Positions 24,788 to 32,130 of a stretch of 32,712 bases of DNA are shown piece by piece; position 1 is the stretch's first letter; each line of letters begins with the position of its first letter. Both the position numbers and the translations under genes were made by a program. The DNA is taken from contig REEP01000054.1 in the NCBI GenBank assembly GCA_007695045.1, positions 1 through 32,712 of the forward strand. The letters are read 5' to 3'. Origin of the DNA: Rhodospirillales bacterium. Lineage in GTDB: Bacteria; Pseudomonadota; Alphaproteobacteria; Rhodospirillales; Defluviicoccaceae. The notes beneath the pieces were generated by a model. The model was not told the origin of the DNA. It was given only the letters and a program-made list of their open reading frames with translations, and did not search any database.

Positions 24788-25635
24788 CCTGGTTCGAGGA
24801 AAGCCTGCACGTCGCCCGTCACGGTTATGCCCAGCGGATCGAGGTGATCCGGGAGCTTCATCGGGAAACCACGCCGTTTCAGGAAATGGCGATCCTCGAG
24901 AGCAAAGGCCTCGGGCGCGTACTGGTTCTGGACGGCGTGGTGCAGACGACCGAGCGGGACGAGTTCGTCTACCACGAGATGATCAGCCATGTGCCGATGC
25001 TGGCCCACGGCAACGCCAAGCGGGTGCTGATCATCGGCGGCGGCGACGGCGGCGTGCTGCGCGAGGTACTGCACCATCCGGTGGAACAGGCCGTGATGGT
25101 GGAAATCGACCGTGCCGTGGTGGAGCGCTGTCGCGACCTGATGCCGGCGCTGAGCGACGGCGCCTTCGACGACCCCAGGGCGGAAGTGCTTTACGAAGAC
25201 GGCATCCGCTTTGTTGCCGATCGGACCGAACCGTTCGACGTGATCATCGTCGATTCCACCGATCCCATGGGGCCCGGTGAGGTCCTGTTCACCGAGCGGT
25301 TTTACGCCGATTGCGCCCGTCTGGTGGGCGAGCACGGGGTGGTGGTCACCCAGTGCGGGGTCCCGTTTTTCCAAGGGTCTGAACTTTCGGCCAGCCAGGA
25401 TCGCCTTCGGCCGCACTTCAGTGATGTCAGCGCGTTCGTGGTGTCGGTGCCCACCTACGTCGGCGGCGTGATGACCCTGGGCTGGGCGTCCAACGCGGCC
25501 GCCCTGCGCCACCTGAGCGAAGCCGACCTTACCGACCGCTATGCGGCCGTCGGCCTTGCCACCCGGTACTATTCGCCGACGGTGCACCGGGCCGCGTTTG
25601 CCCTGCCGCCGTTCGTGACCCGGCTGCTGGGTTGA
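24784..25635 (+). CDS. speE: Spermidine synthase (polyamine aminopropyltransferase)
   Basis: SpeE transfers the aminopropyl group from decarboxylated SAM to putrescine. The 283-residue product has an N-terminal beta hairpin domain (WFEESL, Q-R-I-E-V, LDGVVQTTERDEFVYHEM) and a Rossmann-like domain with GGGDGG at residues 85-90, EIDRAVVE near 110, and VDSTDPMGPGEVLF with the acidic pair Asp157/Asp160. Length is normal. It begins with a GTG overlapping the speD stop by 4 nt, so the two should be translated together in one operon. An Hsp20 gene ends convergently 34 bases downstream. Confidence 0.96.
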   Translation: MTWFEESLHVARHGYAQRIEVIRELHRETTPFQEMAILESKGLGRVLVLDGVVQTTERDEFVYHEMISHVPMLAHGNAKRVLIIGGGDGGVLREVLHHPVEQAVMVEIDRAVVERCRDLMPALSDGAFDDPRAEVLYEDGIRFVADRTEPFDVIIVDSTDPMGPGEVLFTERFYADCARLVGEHGVVVTQCGVPFFQGSELSASQDRLRPHFSDVSAFVVSVPTYVGGVMTLGWASNAAALRHLSEADLTDRYAAVGLATRYYSPTVHRAAFALPPFVTRLLG

Positions 25636-25669
25636 CGCGGCGGGCCCACCACCCCGCGTTATCGGCTGG

Positions 25670-26248
25670 CTACCGCGATGTGATGGCGACCCGCTTGCCG
25701 GCGGGTGGATCGGCGTAACGCTTCGGCAGGGTGATCCGCAGCACGCCGTTCTCGAAGGAGGCGCTGATGGCGTCCTCCTCCACCCGGACCGGCACCCGGA
25801 AGCTCCGGCAAATCCGACCGTAGCGGCGCTCTGTCAAATGCAGCTTGCCGTCGGTCACATCCTCGGATCGTGCCTTGACCCCCTGCACGTCCAACATGCC
25901 GTCGGCCAACGACACCTCGATATCGGTGGGCTTGACGCCCGGCAGTTCGATCGTGATCACGATCTCGGCGTCGGTCTCCAGGCTCTCGGCCCGGGGCAGG
26001 ACATCGCCGGGCGAACGGTATTCGGCCTCGACCTGACCGAAAGGCCCGAAGCCGAAGCCGCGCCAGCGAAACGGCGGACCGAAGTCCCGAACGAAGTCCT
26101 CGAAGACCCGATCGATCTCCTGACGCAGGGCCTGCATCGGGTGCCCCGGGTCGCCCCTGCCGCCGCCGTGGGGGTCGGCTTCGGCGCTGTCATCCTGGTC
26201 CTGCGCCGTCGCGTCAACGGCGCGGCCCGTATTGATCCTCACAGCCAT
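25670..26248 (-). CDS. Small heat-shock protein, Hsp20 family (second copy)
   Basis: The 192-residue product has an N-terminal arm with an acidic Gln/Asp/Gly-rich start and an aromatic patch (FVRDFGPPFRWRGFGFGPFG), then an alpha-crystallin domain from about residue 85 (PRAESLETDAEIVITIELPG) to GVLRITLPKR near 175, and a short tail with a VAI sequence that may serve as the I-x-I motif. It is clearly diverged from the Hsp20 at 11826 and not a recent duplicate. The ATG at 26248-26246 is preceded by GAGAGGGG. The gene stands alone, convergent with speE, behind a good sigma-70-like promoter. Confidence 0.92.
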   Translation of the reverse strand: MAVRINTGRAVDATAQDQDDSAEADPHGGGRGDPGHPMQALRQEIDRVFEDFVRDFGPPFRWRGFGFGPFGQVEAEYRSPGDVLPRAESLETDAEIVITIELPGVKPTDIEVSLADGMLDVQGVKARSEDVTDGKLHLTERRYGRICRSFRVPVRVEEDAISASFENGVLRITLPKRYADPPAGKRVAITSR

Positions 26249-26310
26249 GTGCCCCTCTCAAGCTGTCTATCACCAGATCTCGATCCCCAATGCGCGCAAT
26301 GGTGTCCAGC

Positions 26311-26339
26311 ACTATATGACCGGCATCCGACGCTGGCAA
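26311..26339 (-). promoter_or_regulatory. Candidate promoter for the second hsp20 gene
   Basis: On the minus strand, TTGCCA (26339-26334) and TATAGT (26316-26311) are spaced by exactly 17 bases. Transcription would start near 26304, giving a leader of about 56 bases. The divergent COG3650-like gene starts beyond; I see nothing else clear in the 224-base gap. Confidence 0.5.
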
Positions 26340-26472
26340 CGCGCCCACTGCGGTTGTCCGGCCCCGTGCGGCCCGGACATGTTGCGGGGCCGGATGCCCT
26401 TGGTCCTTGTTGCATGCCGAGGGCAGCAACGTCATTGTGTCCCCGGTCACGGTCGTCATGGAGGGTGCTGTG

Positions 26473-27357
26473 GTGAGTCATCGCCTTTGCCGGGCCTCGC
26501 GCCGGTTTGGTCGTCCGCATGTCGCTTTGCCCCATGCCGCGGCCATGACCTTAGGGCTCGCGCTGGCGATGGGTGGCGTGCCGGCAACCGCCGGAGACGA
26601 TCTCGTGCTGCACGGGTTGAGTTGCCGCGGCAACGAGCCGTTCTGGTCGTTGGACATCGACACCACGTCGGCGCAGGAGCGGAGTCTCTTCCCCGATGGG
26701 ATCTTCGAACGCGCGTACGCGGGACAGCTGTCGACGTTCGGGTTCCTGGATCCGCCCTGGGCGGTGTTCCGCGGCCAGACCGAGGACGCCGAGACGGTAG
26801 TGCTGGTCGCGCGGGAAGAGACATGCGTCGACACGATGAAGGGGGAGGCTTTCGACCAGCGTGCCGTGGTGAGCTTCCCGAACGGGCTCGCCGCCACCGG
26901 CTGCTGCCATGCCACCCTCGCCCTCGACTCGGCCGCCGCGCCGGTAGCAGACCACGCCGACAAGCCGCCGGAAGACTGGAGCCGGTTCTTGCCTGTGTTC
27001 ACGGCCGGGATCCAGCGCTGCATCGGCGACATGACGGAACCGGTGGCAGCCGTCACCAAGGCCTGGCCGATGAACCGCGGCCTGATCGGCGTACGACTGC
27101 AGGATGCCGACGGAGACCGCACCGACTGCATCGTCGAGCAGACCGGCGATCGGATCGAGCAACTGGAGACGGTGAGTGCCGGTGACGAACTGCCGGGGGA
27201 GAATTCCCCTGCCTTGTTGCCGGCCGGAGAGACGCCACCACGCGTCACCTGCGGCCGGCTGGAGAAGGTGGTGGCCGGGGAGGATCAGGTGTGGGCCTAC
27301 CTGCACTATGGCGGTCCCTGTGCCGAAGCCGGCCCGGATGACCGCGACGCAGGCTGA
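26473..27357 (+). CDS. Exported COG3650-like protein of unknown function
   Basis: The product is 294 residues from a GTG at 26473, chosen for the GGAGGG that precedes it by about 8 nt; an ATG at 26458 in the same frame is possible. An export signal ends near residue 40 (AAAMTLGLALAMGGVPATAG). The mature part begins with a Cys and the pattern C-R-G-N-E-P-F-W (51-58), followed by CVDTMKGEAF (Cys118) and GCC (143-145), which I recognise as the COG3650 type of small envelope proteins. The second half (165-290) has several more Cys, suggesting disulfides and a second domain. Function is not known. It is convergent with fliP, with only 20 bases between stops. Confidence 0.6.
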   Translation: MSHRLCRASRRFGRPHVALPHAAAMTLGLALAMGGVPATAGDDLVLHGLSCRGNEPFWSLDIDTTSAQERSLFPDGIFERAYAGQLSTFGFLDPPWAVFRGQTEDAETVVLVAREETCVDTMKGEAFDQRAVVSFPNGLAATGCCHATLALDSAAAPVADHADKPPEDWSRFLPVFTAGIQRCIGDMTEPVAAVTKAWPMNRGLIGVRLQDADGDRTDCIVEQTGDRIEQLETVSAGDELPGENSPALLPAGETPPRVTCGRLEKVVAGEDQVWAYLHYGGPCAEAGPDDRDAG

Positions 27358-27377
27358 GCCGGTCAGGCTGAGCCGGT
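27350..27377. repeat. Tandem 14-base repeat between two convergent stop codons
   Basis: CAGGCTGAGCCGGT occurs twice in a row (27350-27363 and 27364-27377). The stop of the COG3650-like gene lies in the first copy and the second copy ends next to the fliP stop. GGCTGA at 27366-27371 can also pair with TCAGCC at 27378-27383. It looks like a small slippage duplication. Confidence 0.8.
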
Positions 27378-28142
27378 TCAGCCGCCGAAGCTGCGCACCA
27401 GGCTTCCCACCACCAGGTACCAGCCGTCCACCAGGACGAAGAACACGATCTTGAACGGCAGCGCGATGATGATCGGCGGCAGCATCATCATGCCCATGGA
27501 CATCAGCACCGATGCCACCACCATGTCGATGATCAGGAACGGCACGAAGATCAGGAAACCGATCTCGAACGCGCGCCTGAGTTCGCTCACCATGAATGCC
27601 GGGATCAGGACGCGGAGCGGCACGGTATCCTGATCAAACTCGGCCTCGTCCAGGCCTGCCATGTCGATGAACAGGAGCAGATCCCGCTCGCGCACGTGCT
27701 CCAGCATGAACTGACGGACCGGGGCCACGCTGCGCTCGAACGCCTCCATCTCGTCGATCTCGCCGGCGATCAGAGGCCGGATGCCCTGGTCGTAGGACCG
27801 CTCCATGGTCGGCATCATGATGAACAGGGTGAGGAACAGCGCGAGGCTGATCAGCACCTGGTTGGGCGGGGTCTGCTGCGTGCCCAGCGCGGCACGGACA
27901 AACGAAAGCACCACGACGATGCGGGTGAACGACGTGACCATCACCAGGATTGAGGGCGCCAGGCTCAACACCGTGAGCAGGGCAACCAGTTGCACGACGC
28001 GCCCGGTGGCTTCCGTGCCCTGGTCGCCGAGATCGAGGGACAGCGTCTGCGCCAGCGCCGGCTGCAGTGATGCCGACACGACGGTCAGCGCGATCACCGC
28101 GACGATCGCGATGAGGGCCATGACGGCTGGCCGGGCGCTCAT
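27378..28142 (-). CDS. fliP: FliP, flagellar type III export gate protein
   Basis: FliP forms the core of the export gate with FliQ and FliR. The 254-residue product has a signal peptide (ALIAIVAVIALTVVSASLQPALA) and the membrane helices of the family. Landmarks are the segment LSLAPSILVMVTSFTRIVVV, LSFVRAALGTQQTPPNQVL, and near the C-terminus FLIFVPFLIIDMVVASVLMS followed by MGMMMLPP and LPFKIVFFVLVDGW. The ATG at 28142-28140 overlaps the fliO stop by 4 nt (ATGA); in-frame extension upstream only reads through fliO in another frame. It is the last gene of a three-gene minus-strand operon. fliQ and fliR are not in the window. Confidence 0.97.
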   Translation of the reverse strand: MSARPAVMALIAIVAVIALTVVSASLQPALAQTLSLDLGDQGTEATGRVVQLVALLTVLSLAPSILVMVTSFTRIVVVLSFVRAALGTQQTPPNQVLISLALFLTLFIMMPTMERSYDQGIRPLIAGEIDEMEAFERSVAPVRQFMLEHVRERDLLLFIDMAGLDEAEFDQDTVPLRVLIPAFMVSELRRAFEIGFLIFVPFLIIDMVVASVLMSMGMMMLPPIIIALPFKIVFFVLVDGWYLVVGSLVRSFGG

Positions 28143-28459
28143 CGCCGTTCCCCCGCCGCGTGGCCCGGTATCCGGGTGACATCCTCCGGCGCGGCCGGAA
28201 TACCCCGTTCCACCAGAAGTTCCGATGACGGCCCCAGGATCACCAGATGTTCCACGTCGTCCCGGCGGATCAGCACGAGTCGCCGGCGGGCATCCAGCGT
28301 CCGCACCTCCACCACCGCGAGACGTCGCCCTCGGCCTGCACTGCTCGCGGCGGCAAGGCCGCCTACGCCCAGGCGCCGTGCCAAGACCGCAAGCACACCG
28401 ATCAGCGCCAGGACGAAAACCAACGCCAGGACGAATTGAAGGTAATTGGCCATGTCCAT
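28139..28459 (-). CDS. fliO: FliO, flagellar export gate assembly factor
   Basis: FliO helps FliP assemble into the export gate ring. The 106-residue product has one N-terminal helix (YLQFVLALVFVLALIGVLAVLARRL, about 6-30) and a cytoplasmic beta-rich tail with RRLAVVEVRTLDARRRLVLI, RRDDVEHLVILGPSSELLVE and GIPAAPE, typical of FliO/FliZ. It is 51 bases after the FlhB-C-like gene and overlaps fliP by 4 nt. Confidence 0.9.
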   Translation of the reverse strand: MDMANYLQFVLALVFVLALIGVLAVLARRLGVGGLAAASSAGRGRRLAVVEVRTLDARRRLVLIRRDDVEHLVILGPSSELLVERGIPAAPEDVTRIPGHAAGERR

Positions 28460-28510
28460 GGGATCGCCGGTCAGCTGGCGGGGCCGAACGAAGTCGGCAT
28501 CGTAGCGGGC

Positions 28511-28864
28511 TCAGCCGGGCTGCGGGCCGTCGGCCGCGGTCGGGTCGGCGTCGTCCGCCTGTGCCGGCAGCATGCCGTTGGCGCGGTAGACATAGGCCAG
28601 GACCTCCGCCACGGCGACGAACGCCTGCACCGGGATCGTGCTGCCCACCTCCACGGCTTCCAGGACCTCCGCCAGGTCGGCATCCTCGCGTACCTTGATG
28701 CCATTGGCGAAGGCGATACTGAGGATCTGTTCGGCGATGGCGCCGCGGCCGCCGGCGACCACCCGCGGCGCCTCGTCGTTCTCCGAATCGTAGGCCAAAG
28801 CGACGGCAACCTTGCCGCGGTCGACAGGCGGGGCGGAGGTGCCGGTGGGGTCGCTGTCGGCCAT
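28511..28864 (-). CDS. Stand-alone FlhB C-terminal-domain-like protein (FhlB/FlhX type)
   Basis: The 117-residue product matches the cytoplasmic domain of FlhB/YscU export-switch proteins: GKVAVALAYDSENDEAPRVV, a GGRGAIAEQILSIAFANGI segment, LAEVLEAVEVGSTIPVQAF and a final VAEVLAYVY. It has no membrane helices and lacks the NPTH self-cleavage motif of FlhB, so it corresponds to the short FlhB homologues found in many flagellated bacteria that can replace the FlhB C-terminal part in substrate switching. The ATG at 28864-28862 is used; a longer in-frame start at 29212 would read through a non-coding gap. It leads the operon with fliO and fliP. Confidence 0.82.
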   Translation of the reverse strand: MADSDPTGTSAPPVDRGKVAVALAYDSENDEAPRVVAGGRGAIAEQILSIAFANGIKVREDADLAEVLEAVEVGSTIPVQAFVAVAEVLAYVYRANGMLPAQADDADPTAADGPQPG

Positions 28865-28923
28865 CGCGCGTTCTCGCGTGCACTGGATGGTTGAACACCG
28901 GGACCCACAGTGCCGCGTTAACG

Positions 28924-28938
28924 CTAACGAATGGTTAC
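28924..28938. promoter_or_regulatory. CtrA-like dyad in the gap before the fliOP operon
   Basis: CTAA-N7-TTAC on the plus strand, equal to GTAA-N7-TTAG on the minus strand, matches six of eight positions of the CtrA consensus TTAA-N7-TTAA, and contains GTAACCAT, one mismatch from the half-site. A GTTAAC palindrome (28917-28922) is adjacent. It lies 60 bases upstream of the FlhB-C-like start, as expected for an early flagellar promoter. Confidence 0.35.
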
Positions 28939-28953
28939 CACCACCGGAAAGGC

Positions 28954-28970
28954 CGCCCCGTTTGGGGGCG
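28954..28970. other. GC-rich hairpin in the speB leader region
   Basis: CGCCCC (28954-28959) pairs with GGGGCG (28965-28970) around GTTTG, followed on the plus strand by TATCTTCGATCTTTGG, which is only weakly T-rich. It lies in the 277-base divergent gap 28865-29141, about 170 bases before the agmatinase gene. No other clear element is seen in that gap apart from the CtrA-like dyad. Confidence 0.35.
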
Positions 28971-29141
28971 TATCTTCGATCTTTGGGCACCATCGGGCCG
29001 GTCACGCCTTGCGACCTCGCAAGAGGCCCCGACATTGAGCAGTGAGCGCAAGGAAGCTTCTCGTCCGGCACGACGCGACGCCCGACAGCCGACGGCAGGC
29101 TTCGCTCGACCAGGCACGAGAAGACGGAAACCGACGACATC

Positions 29142-30101
29142 ATGGTGAAGAAGACCGGAAGCGACCAAGCCTTTACCGCCACGACCCTCCATGGCATGGG
29201 CGGCGAGCCCACCTATGGCGGTGCCCTCAGCTTCCTGCGCCGGCGCTACACCCGGGACCTGAGCGGCGTCGACGTGGCCGTGACCGGCGTGCCTCTGGAC
29301 CTCGCCACCACCAACCGCCCCGGCGCCCGGTTCGGACCGCAGGCGATCCGCCGCGCCTCGGCGATGCTGAGCTGGGGCAAGCCCTGGCCCTGGGGTTTCG
29401 ATCCGTTCGAACGCTTGGCGGTCGTGGATGCCGGCGACTGCTGGTTCGATTTCGGCCGGCCGGAGACGATCGCCGCGGCGATCGAACGCCACGCGCGTGC
29501 GATCCTCGAGGCTGGTTCGGCGATGCTGACCCTGGGCGGCGACCATTTCATCAGCGAACCGCTGCTGCGCGCCCACCACGCCCGGTATGGCCCGCTGGCC
29601 CTGGTGCAGTTCGATGCCCATTCCGATACCTGGGCCGATGAGGGCCGGCGGTTGGACCACGGCACCCAGTTTCTCTATGCCATCGAGGACGGCCTGATCG
29701 ATCCGGCGGGGTCGGTGCAGGTGGGCATCCGCACCCACAACGATGCCGATCACGGGATCACCGTGCTGGACGCGGCTCAGGTGGAGGCGGCCGGCGCCGC
29801 CGGCACCGCGCGGGAAATCGCTCGGGTGGTGGGTGACCGGCCGGCCTACTTCAGCTTCGATGTGGACTGTCTGGACCCCGGCTTCGCCCCCGGCACCGGC
29901 ACACCGGTGGCGGGTGGATTGTCCACGGCCATGGCCCGCGCCATCCTGCGCGGCCTCGTCGATGTGCCGTTCGTCGGCATGGACGTGGTGGAGGTGTCAC
30001 CGCCCTATGACGTGGCCGACGTCACCGCGCTGGCCGCCGCCACCATTGCCCTCGACTGGCTCTGTATCGTCGCCCGGCAGCGGCGCGGTCGTTCTCCTTG
30101 A
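29142..30101 (+). CDS. speB: Agmatinase-family ureohydrolase
   Basis: Agmatinase splits agmatine into putrescine and urea with a binuclear manganese centre. The 319-residue product carries all metal-binding motifs: GGDH at 132-135, D-A-H-S-D at 158-162 and D-V-D-C-L-D-P at 240-246, followed by GFAPGTGTPVAGGL and the GMDVVEVSPPYD segment. The early PGARFGPQAIR is typical for agmatinases and related guanidino hydrolases; guanidinobutyrase or guanidinopropionase activity cannot be excluded. The presence of speD and speE 4 kb away supports the polyamine role. The ATG at 29142 lacks a strong Shine-Dalgarno. The stop lies 4 bases from that of the convergent MscS gene. Confidence 0.9.
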   Translation: MVKKTGSDQAFTATTLHGMGGEPTYGGALSFLRRRYTRDLSGVDVAVTGVPLDLATTNRPGARFGPQAIRRASAMLSWGKPWPWGFDPFERLAVVDAGDCWFDFGRPETIAAAIERHARAILEAGSAMLTLGGDHFISEPLLRAHHARYGPLALVQFDAHSDTWADEGRRLDHGTQFLYAIEDGLIDPAGSVQVGIRTHNDADHGITVLDAAQVEAAGAAGTAREIARVVGDRPAYFSFDVDCLDPGFAPGTGTPVAGGLSTAMARAILRGLVDVPFVGMDVVEVSPPYDVADVTALAAATIALDWLCIVARQRRGRSP

Positions 30102-30105
30102 CGGC

Positions 30106-31284
30106 TCAGTCCGCGGTTACCCGGGACGCTGCCAGGGGCATCGGCGCCGCCGGCGGGACGAACGCTTCCGGCCGTTCGGCCGGCAACGTTTCCACATAGA
30201 GCGAGCGGCTGGGGAAGGCGAACGCGGTGCCGGCGCCTTCCACGATCTCCTTGACCCGATAGGCGAGCGCTTCCTTGATGCGCAGCCACTCGCCCCAAAC
30301 GGTGGTGCGGGTGAAGCAGTACACCATGATGTCGATGGACGAGTCGTTGAATGAATCGATCCGGACAAACATCGCCACCTCCGGCGGCTTGGCGAAATCC
30401 GGGCTCTCCAACAGGTAGCTCTCGATCCCGTCGCGGATGCGGCGGAGCTGATCCACGCTGGTGCGGTATTCCACGCCGATGGTCCAGTAGATGCGGCGGT
30501 GGGTCATCCGGGTGAAGTTTGTGACCGCGCTGTCGGCCAGCTGCGCATTGGGCACATAGACCGGTGCGCGGTCGAACCGGCGCACCAGGGTGGAGCGGAA
30601 GCCGATGGTCTCCACCGTGCCCTCGACCACGTTCTCGACCCGGATCCACTCCCCGGGCTGGAACCGTTTCTCACCCAGCACCAGGAGCCCGGCAATCAGG
30701 TTCTTGAAGAGGTCCTGCGCGCCGAGCGCGACGGCCACGCCCAGCAAACCCAGACCGGCGATAATCGGGCCGATGCGGATGCCCCAGATTTCGAGGATGG
30801 TCGCCGCCGCGATCAGCAGCAACACGATCTTGATGGTCTTGACGAACCATTGAACGAGGGCGGGGGTGAACACCTGTTCCAGCCGGCGGAACCGCCCGGA
30901 GATCGGGTCGACCAGGTTGAAGAACGCCCAGAAGATGTTGAACACGATCAGCGAGCGCACGAGATGGTCCGCCATCACGCCGAAGGTGCCCGGAATGTTG
31001 AGATATTCGAAGGTGATGAAGGCGCCGAGCACCACCGGGATGAAACGGACCGGGTCGTGCAAAGCGCCGACCACACGGCTGTCGTCCTCGGGTCGGCGCC
31101 GGTGGATCCAGTGTTCCACCCGGTCCAGGATCAGGTGGCTCAACAGGCGGCGGAACGCGAGGAAGCCGACAAAGATCAGCGCGGCCACCAGCAGCCGGCC
31201 GATATCGATTCCCAGCACGCCCTGCTGCCAGACCTCCACCACCAGACGCCAGAACGCATCCAGCTTCTGCATCACCTCCGCCAC
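30106..31284 (-). CDS. MscS-family mechanosensitive ion channel (second copy)
   Basis: The 392-residue protein has several membrane helices in the first 165 residues. The MscS pore helix lies at about 177-200 (GLGLLGVAVALGAQDLFKNL), leading into a beta domain with LGEKRFQPGEWIRVENVVEG, TVETIGFRSTLVRRFDRAPVY and VPNAQLADSAVTNF. The C-terminal cage follows to about residue 365. Sequence and pore motif differ clearly from the MscS gene at 2992, so these are separate subfamilies. The GTG at 31284 is preceded by GGGAGGT; an ATG at 31272 is an alternative. No partner genes are coupled to it. Confidence 0.9.
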   Translation of the reverse strand: MAEVMQKLDAFWRLVVEVWQQGVLGIDIGRLLVAALIFVGFLAFRRLLSHLILDRVEHWIHRRRPEDDSRVVGALHDPVRFIPVVLGAFITFEYLNIPGTFGVMADHLVRSLIVFNIFWAFFNLVDPISGRFRRLEQVFTPALVQWFVKTIKIVLLLIAAATILEIWGIRIGPIIAGLGLLGVAVALGAQDLFKNLIAGLLVLGEKRFQPGEWIRVENVVEGTVETIGFRSTLVRRFDRAPVYVPNAQLADSAVTNFTRMTHRRIYWTIGVEYRTSVDQLRRIRDGIESYLLESPDFAKPPEVAMFVRIDSFNDSSIDIMVYCFTRTTVWGEWLRIKEALAYRVKEIVEGAGTAFAFPSRSLYVETLPAERPEAFVPPAAPMPLAASRVTAD

Positions 31285-31353
31285 GTGACCTCCCTGTTCT
31301 CCGTGTTGCCGGGATTGACACCGTGAGGTGGCGCCGGCTGGTCGGACAGCGTA

Positions 31354-31381
31354 GCGGCTTGGTCAAGATGCCCCAAGCCGC
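31354..31381 (-). terminator. Strong hairpin downstream of the Fic-like gene
   Basis: GCGGCTTGG (31354-31362) and CCAAGCCGC (31373-31381) form a perfect 9-bp stem around a 10-base loop. It lies 27 bases after the Fic-like stop in the direction of that gene and before the MscS gene. No T tract follows, so it may act with Rho or as an mRNA 3' end. Confidence 0.4.
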
Positions 31382-31407
31382 CTGATCACGCCGCCAGAGC
31401 CCCTTTA

Positions 31408-32130
31408 TCACGCCTTGCCGGCGCTGTTGAGCCTGAGGGGAGGTAGAGGGCGGTCGGCCGACGGCCCAGCCAGGAAGCGCGCACCCCGGGTGGGGTCCAG
31501 ACCGATCTCCAGCGCCCGTTGCGCGCGGCGCAATCGCCAGAAGGCGGTCCAGGTCCGCCGGTCGATGACCTTGCAGACGGCGAGCGCCCGGCTGAGCCGG
31601 GCGGCATTGGTGACGGTCATGACCAAGGGCGGCAGCCCGCCCCGGACCAGCGCCAGGCTGGCCGCCAACACCGCCGTGCGCTGGTTGCCTTCCAGGAAGA
31701 GCTGCGGCGTACTCACCATGCGGACCATCATCCCGGCGGCAAACCGGCGGGGCGGCTGGTCGCGGTTGCGATCCACCCAGTCGTAGAACGCGTCGGCCCC
31801 GCCGCCGTGGTTCGTGTAGAAATGATTTTCCGTCGTCTCCAGGTGATTCCGGTACTGTTGGCGCCGTTCCGGCGTCACACCGTTGAGCACGCGGTGGTTC
31901 AACTCGAGCAGATGGCCGGAACCGCCCAGCGCCAACGGATCGACGCCTTGCGCCAGCAGCGAATCCACATAGGCGTAGCCATCGACCAGGCGACGCAGTT
32001 CCGATTGCGAGAGGGGTGACCGGTCGCCCGGCAACGCCGACGGCTGCCGGGCCAACTCGTTAAGCGCCCCGGCGATCGCCTCCAGATCGAGAACCCGCCC
32101 CTCAGGCCGGCCCTCAGCGGACGGTGGCAA
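31408..32130 (-). CDS. Fic/DOC-like protein with degenerate active-site motif
   Basis: The product is about 240 residues from a TTG at 32130, preceded by GAGGG about 6 nt upstream; an ATG at 32196 is possible but would overlap the upstream gene by 83 bases. The central helical region resembles Fic domains: LLELNHRVLNGVTPERRQQYRN, DAFYDWVDRNRDQPPRRFAAG, then QLFLEGNQRTAVLAASLALV. The Fic motif H-P-F-x-(D/E)-G-N-(G/K)-R aligns with Q-L-F-L-E-G-N-Q-R at residues 143-151, so the catalytic His is Gln and the second Gly/Lys is Gln, while Glu, Gly, Asn and Arg remain. Normal AMP transfer is unlikely. It overlaps the 3' end of the PstS-like gene by 17 nt, so the two are probably co-expressed. Confidence 0.65.
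   Translation of the reverse strand: MPPSAEGRPEGRVLDLEAIAGALNELARQPSALPGDRSPLSQSELRRLVDGYAYVDSLLAQGVDPLALGGSGHLLELNHRVLNGVTPERRQQYRNHLETTENHFYTNHGGGADAFYDWVDRNRDQPPRRFAAGMMVRMVSTPQLFLEGNQRTAVLAASLALVRGGLPPLVMTVTNAARLSRALAVCKVIDRRTWTAFWRLRRAQRALEIGLDPTRGARFLAGPSADRPLPPLRLNSAGKA

Noticed and set aside
25636-25669. Bidirectional terminator between speE and hsp20
   Set aside because: Only short alternative GC stems (5-6 bp) can be drawn and no T tract is present on either side.
28143-28898. Long N-terminal extension of FliP through fliO
   Set aside because: It lies in another frame over fliO, and FliP has a normal signal peptide from the ATG at 28142 with an ATGA overlap.
28865-29212. N-terminal extension of the FlhB-C-like protein
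   Set aside because: The extra residues cross the divergent promoter gap and the agmatinase start and do not resemble FlhB.
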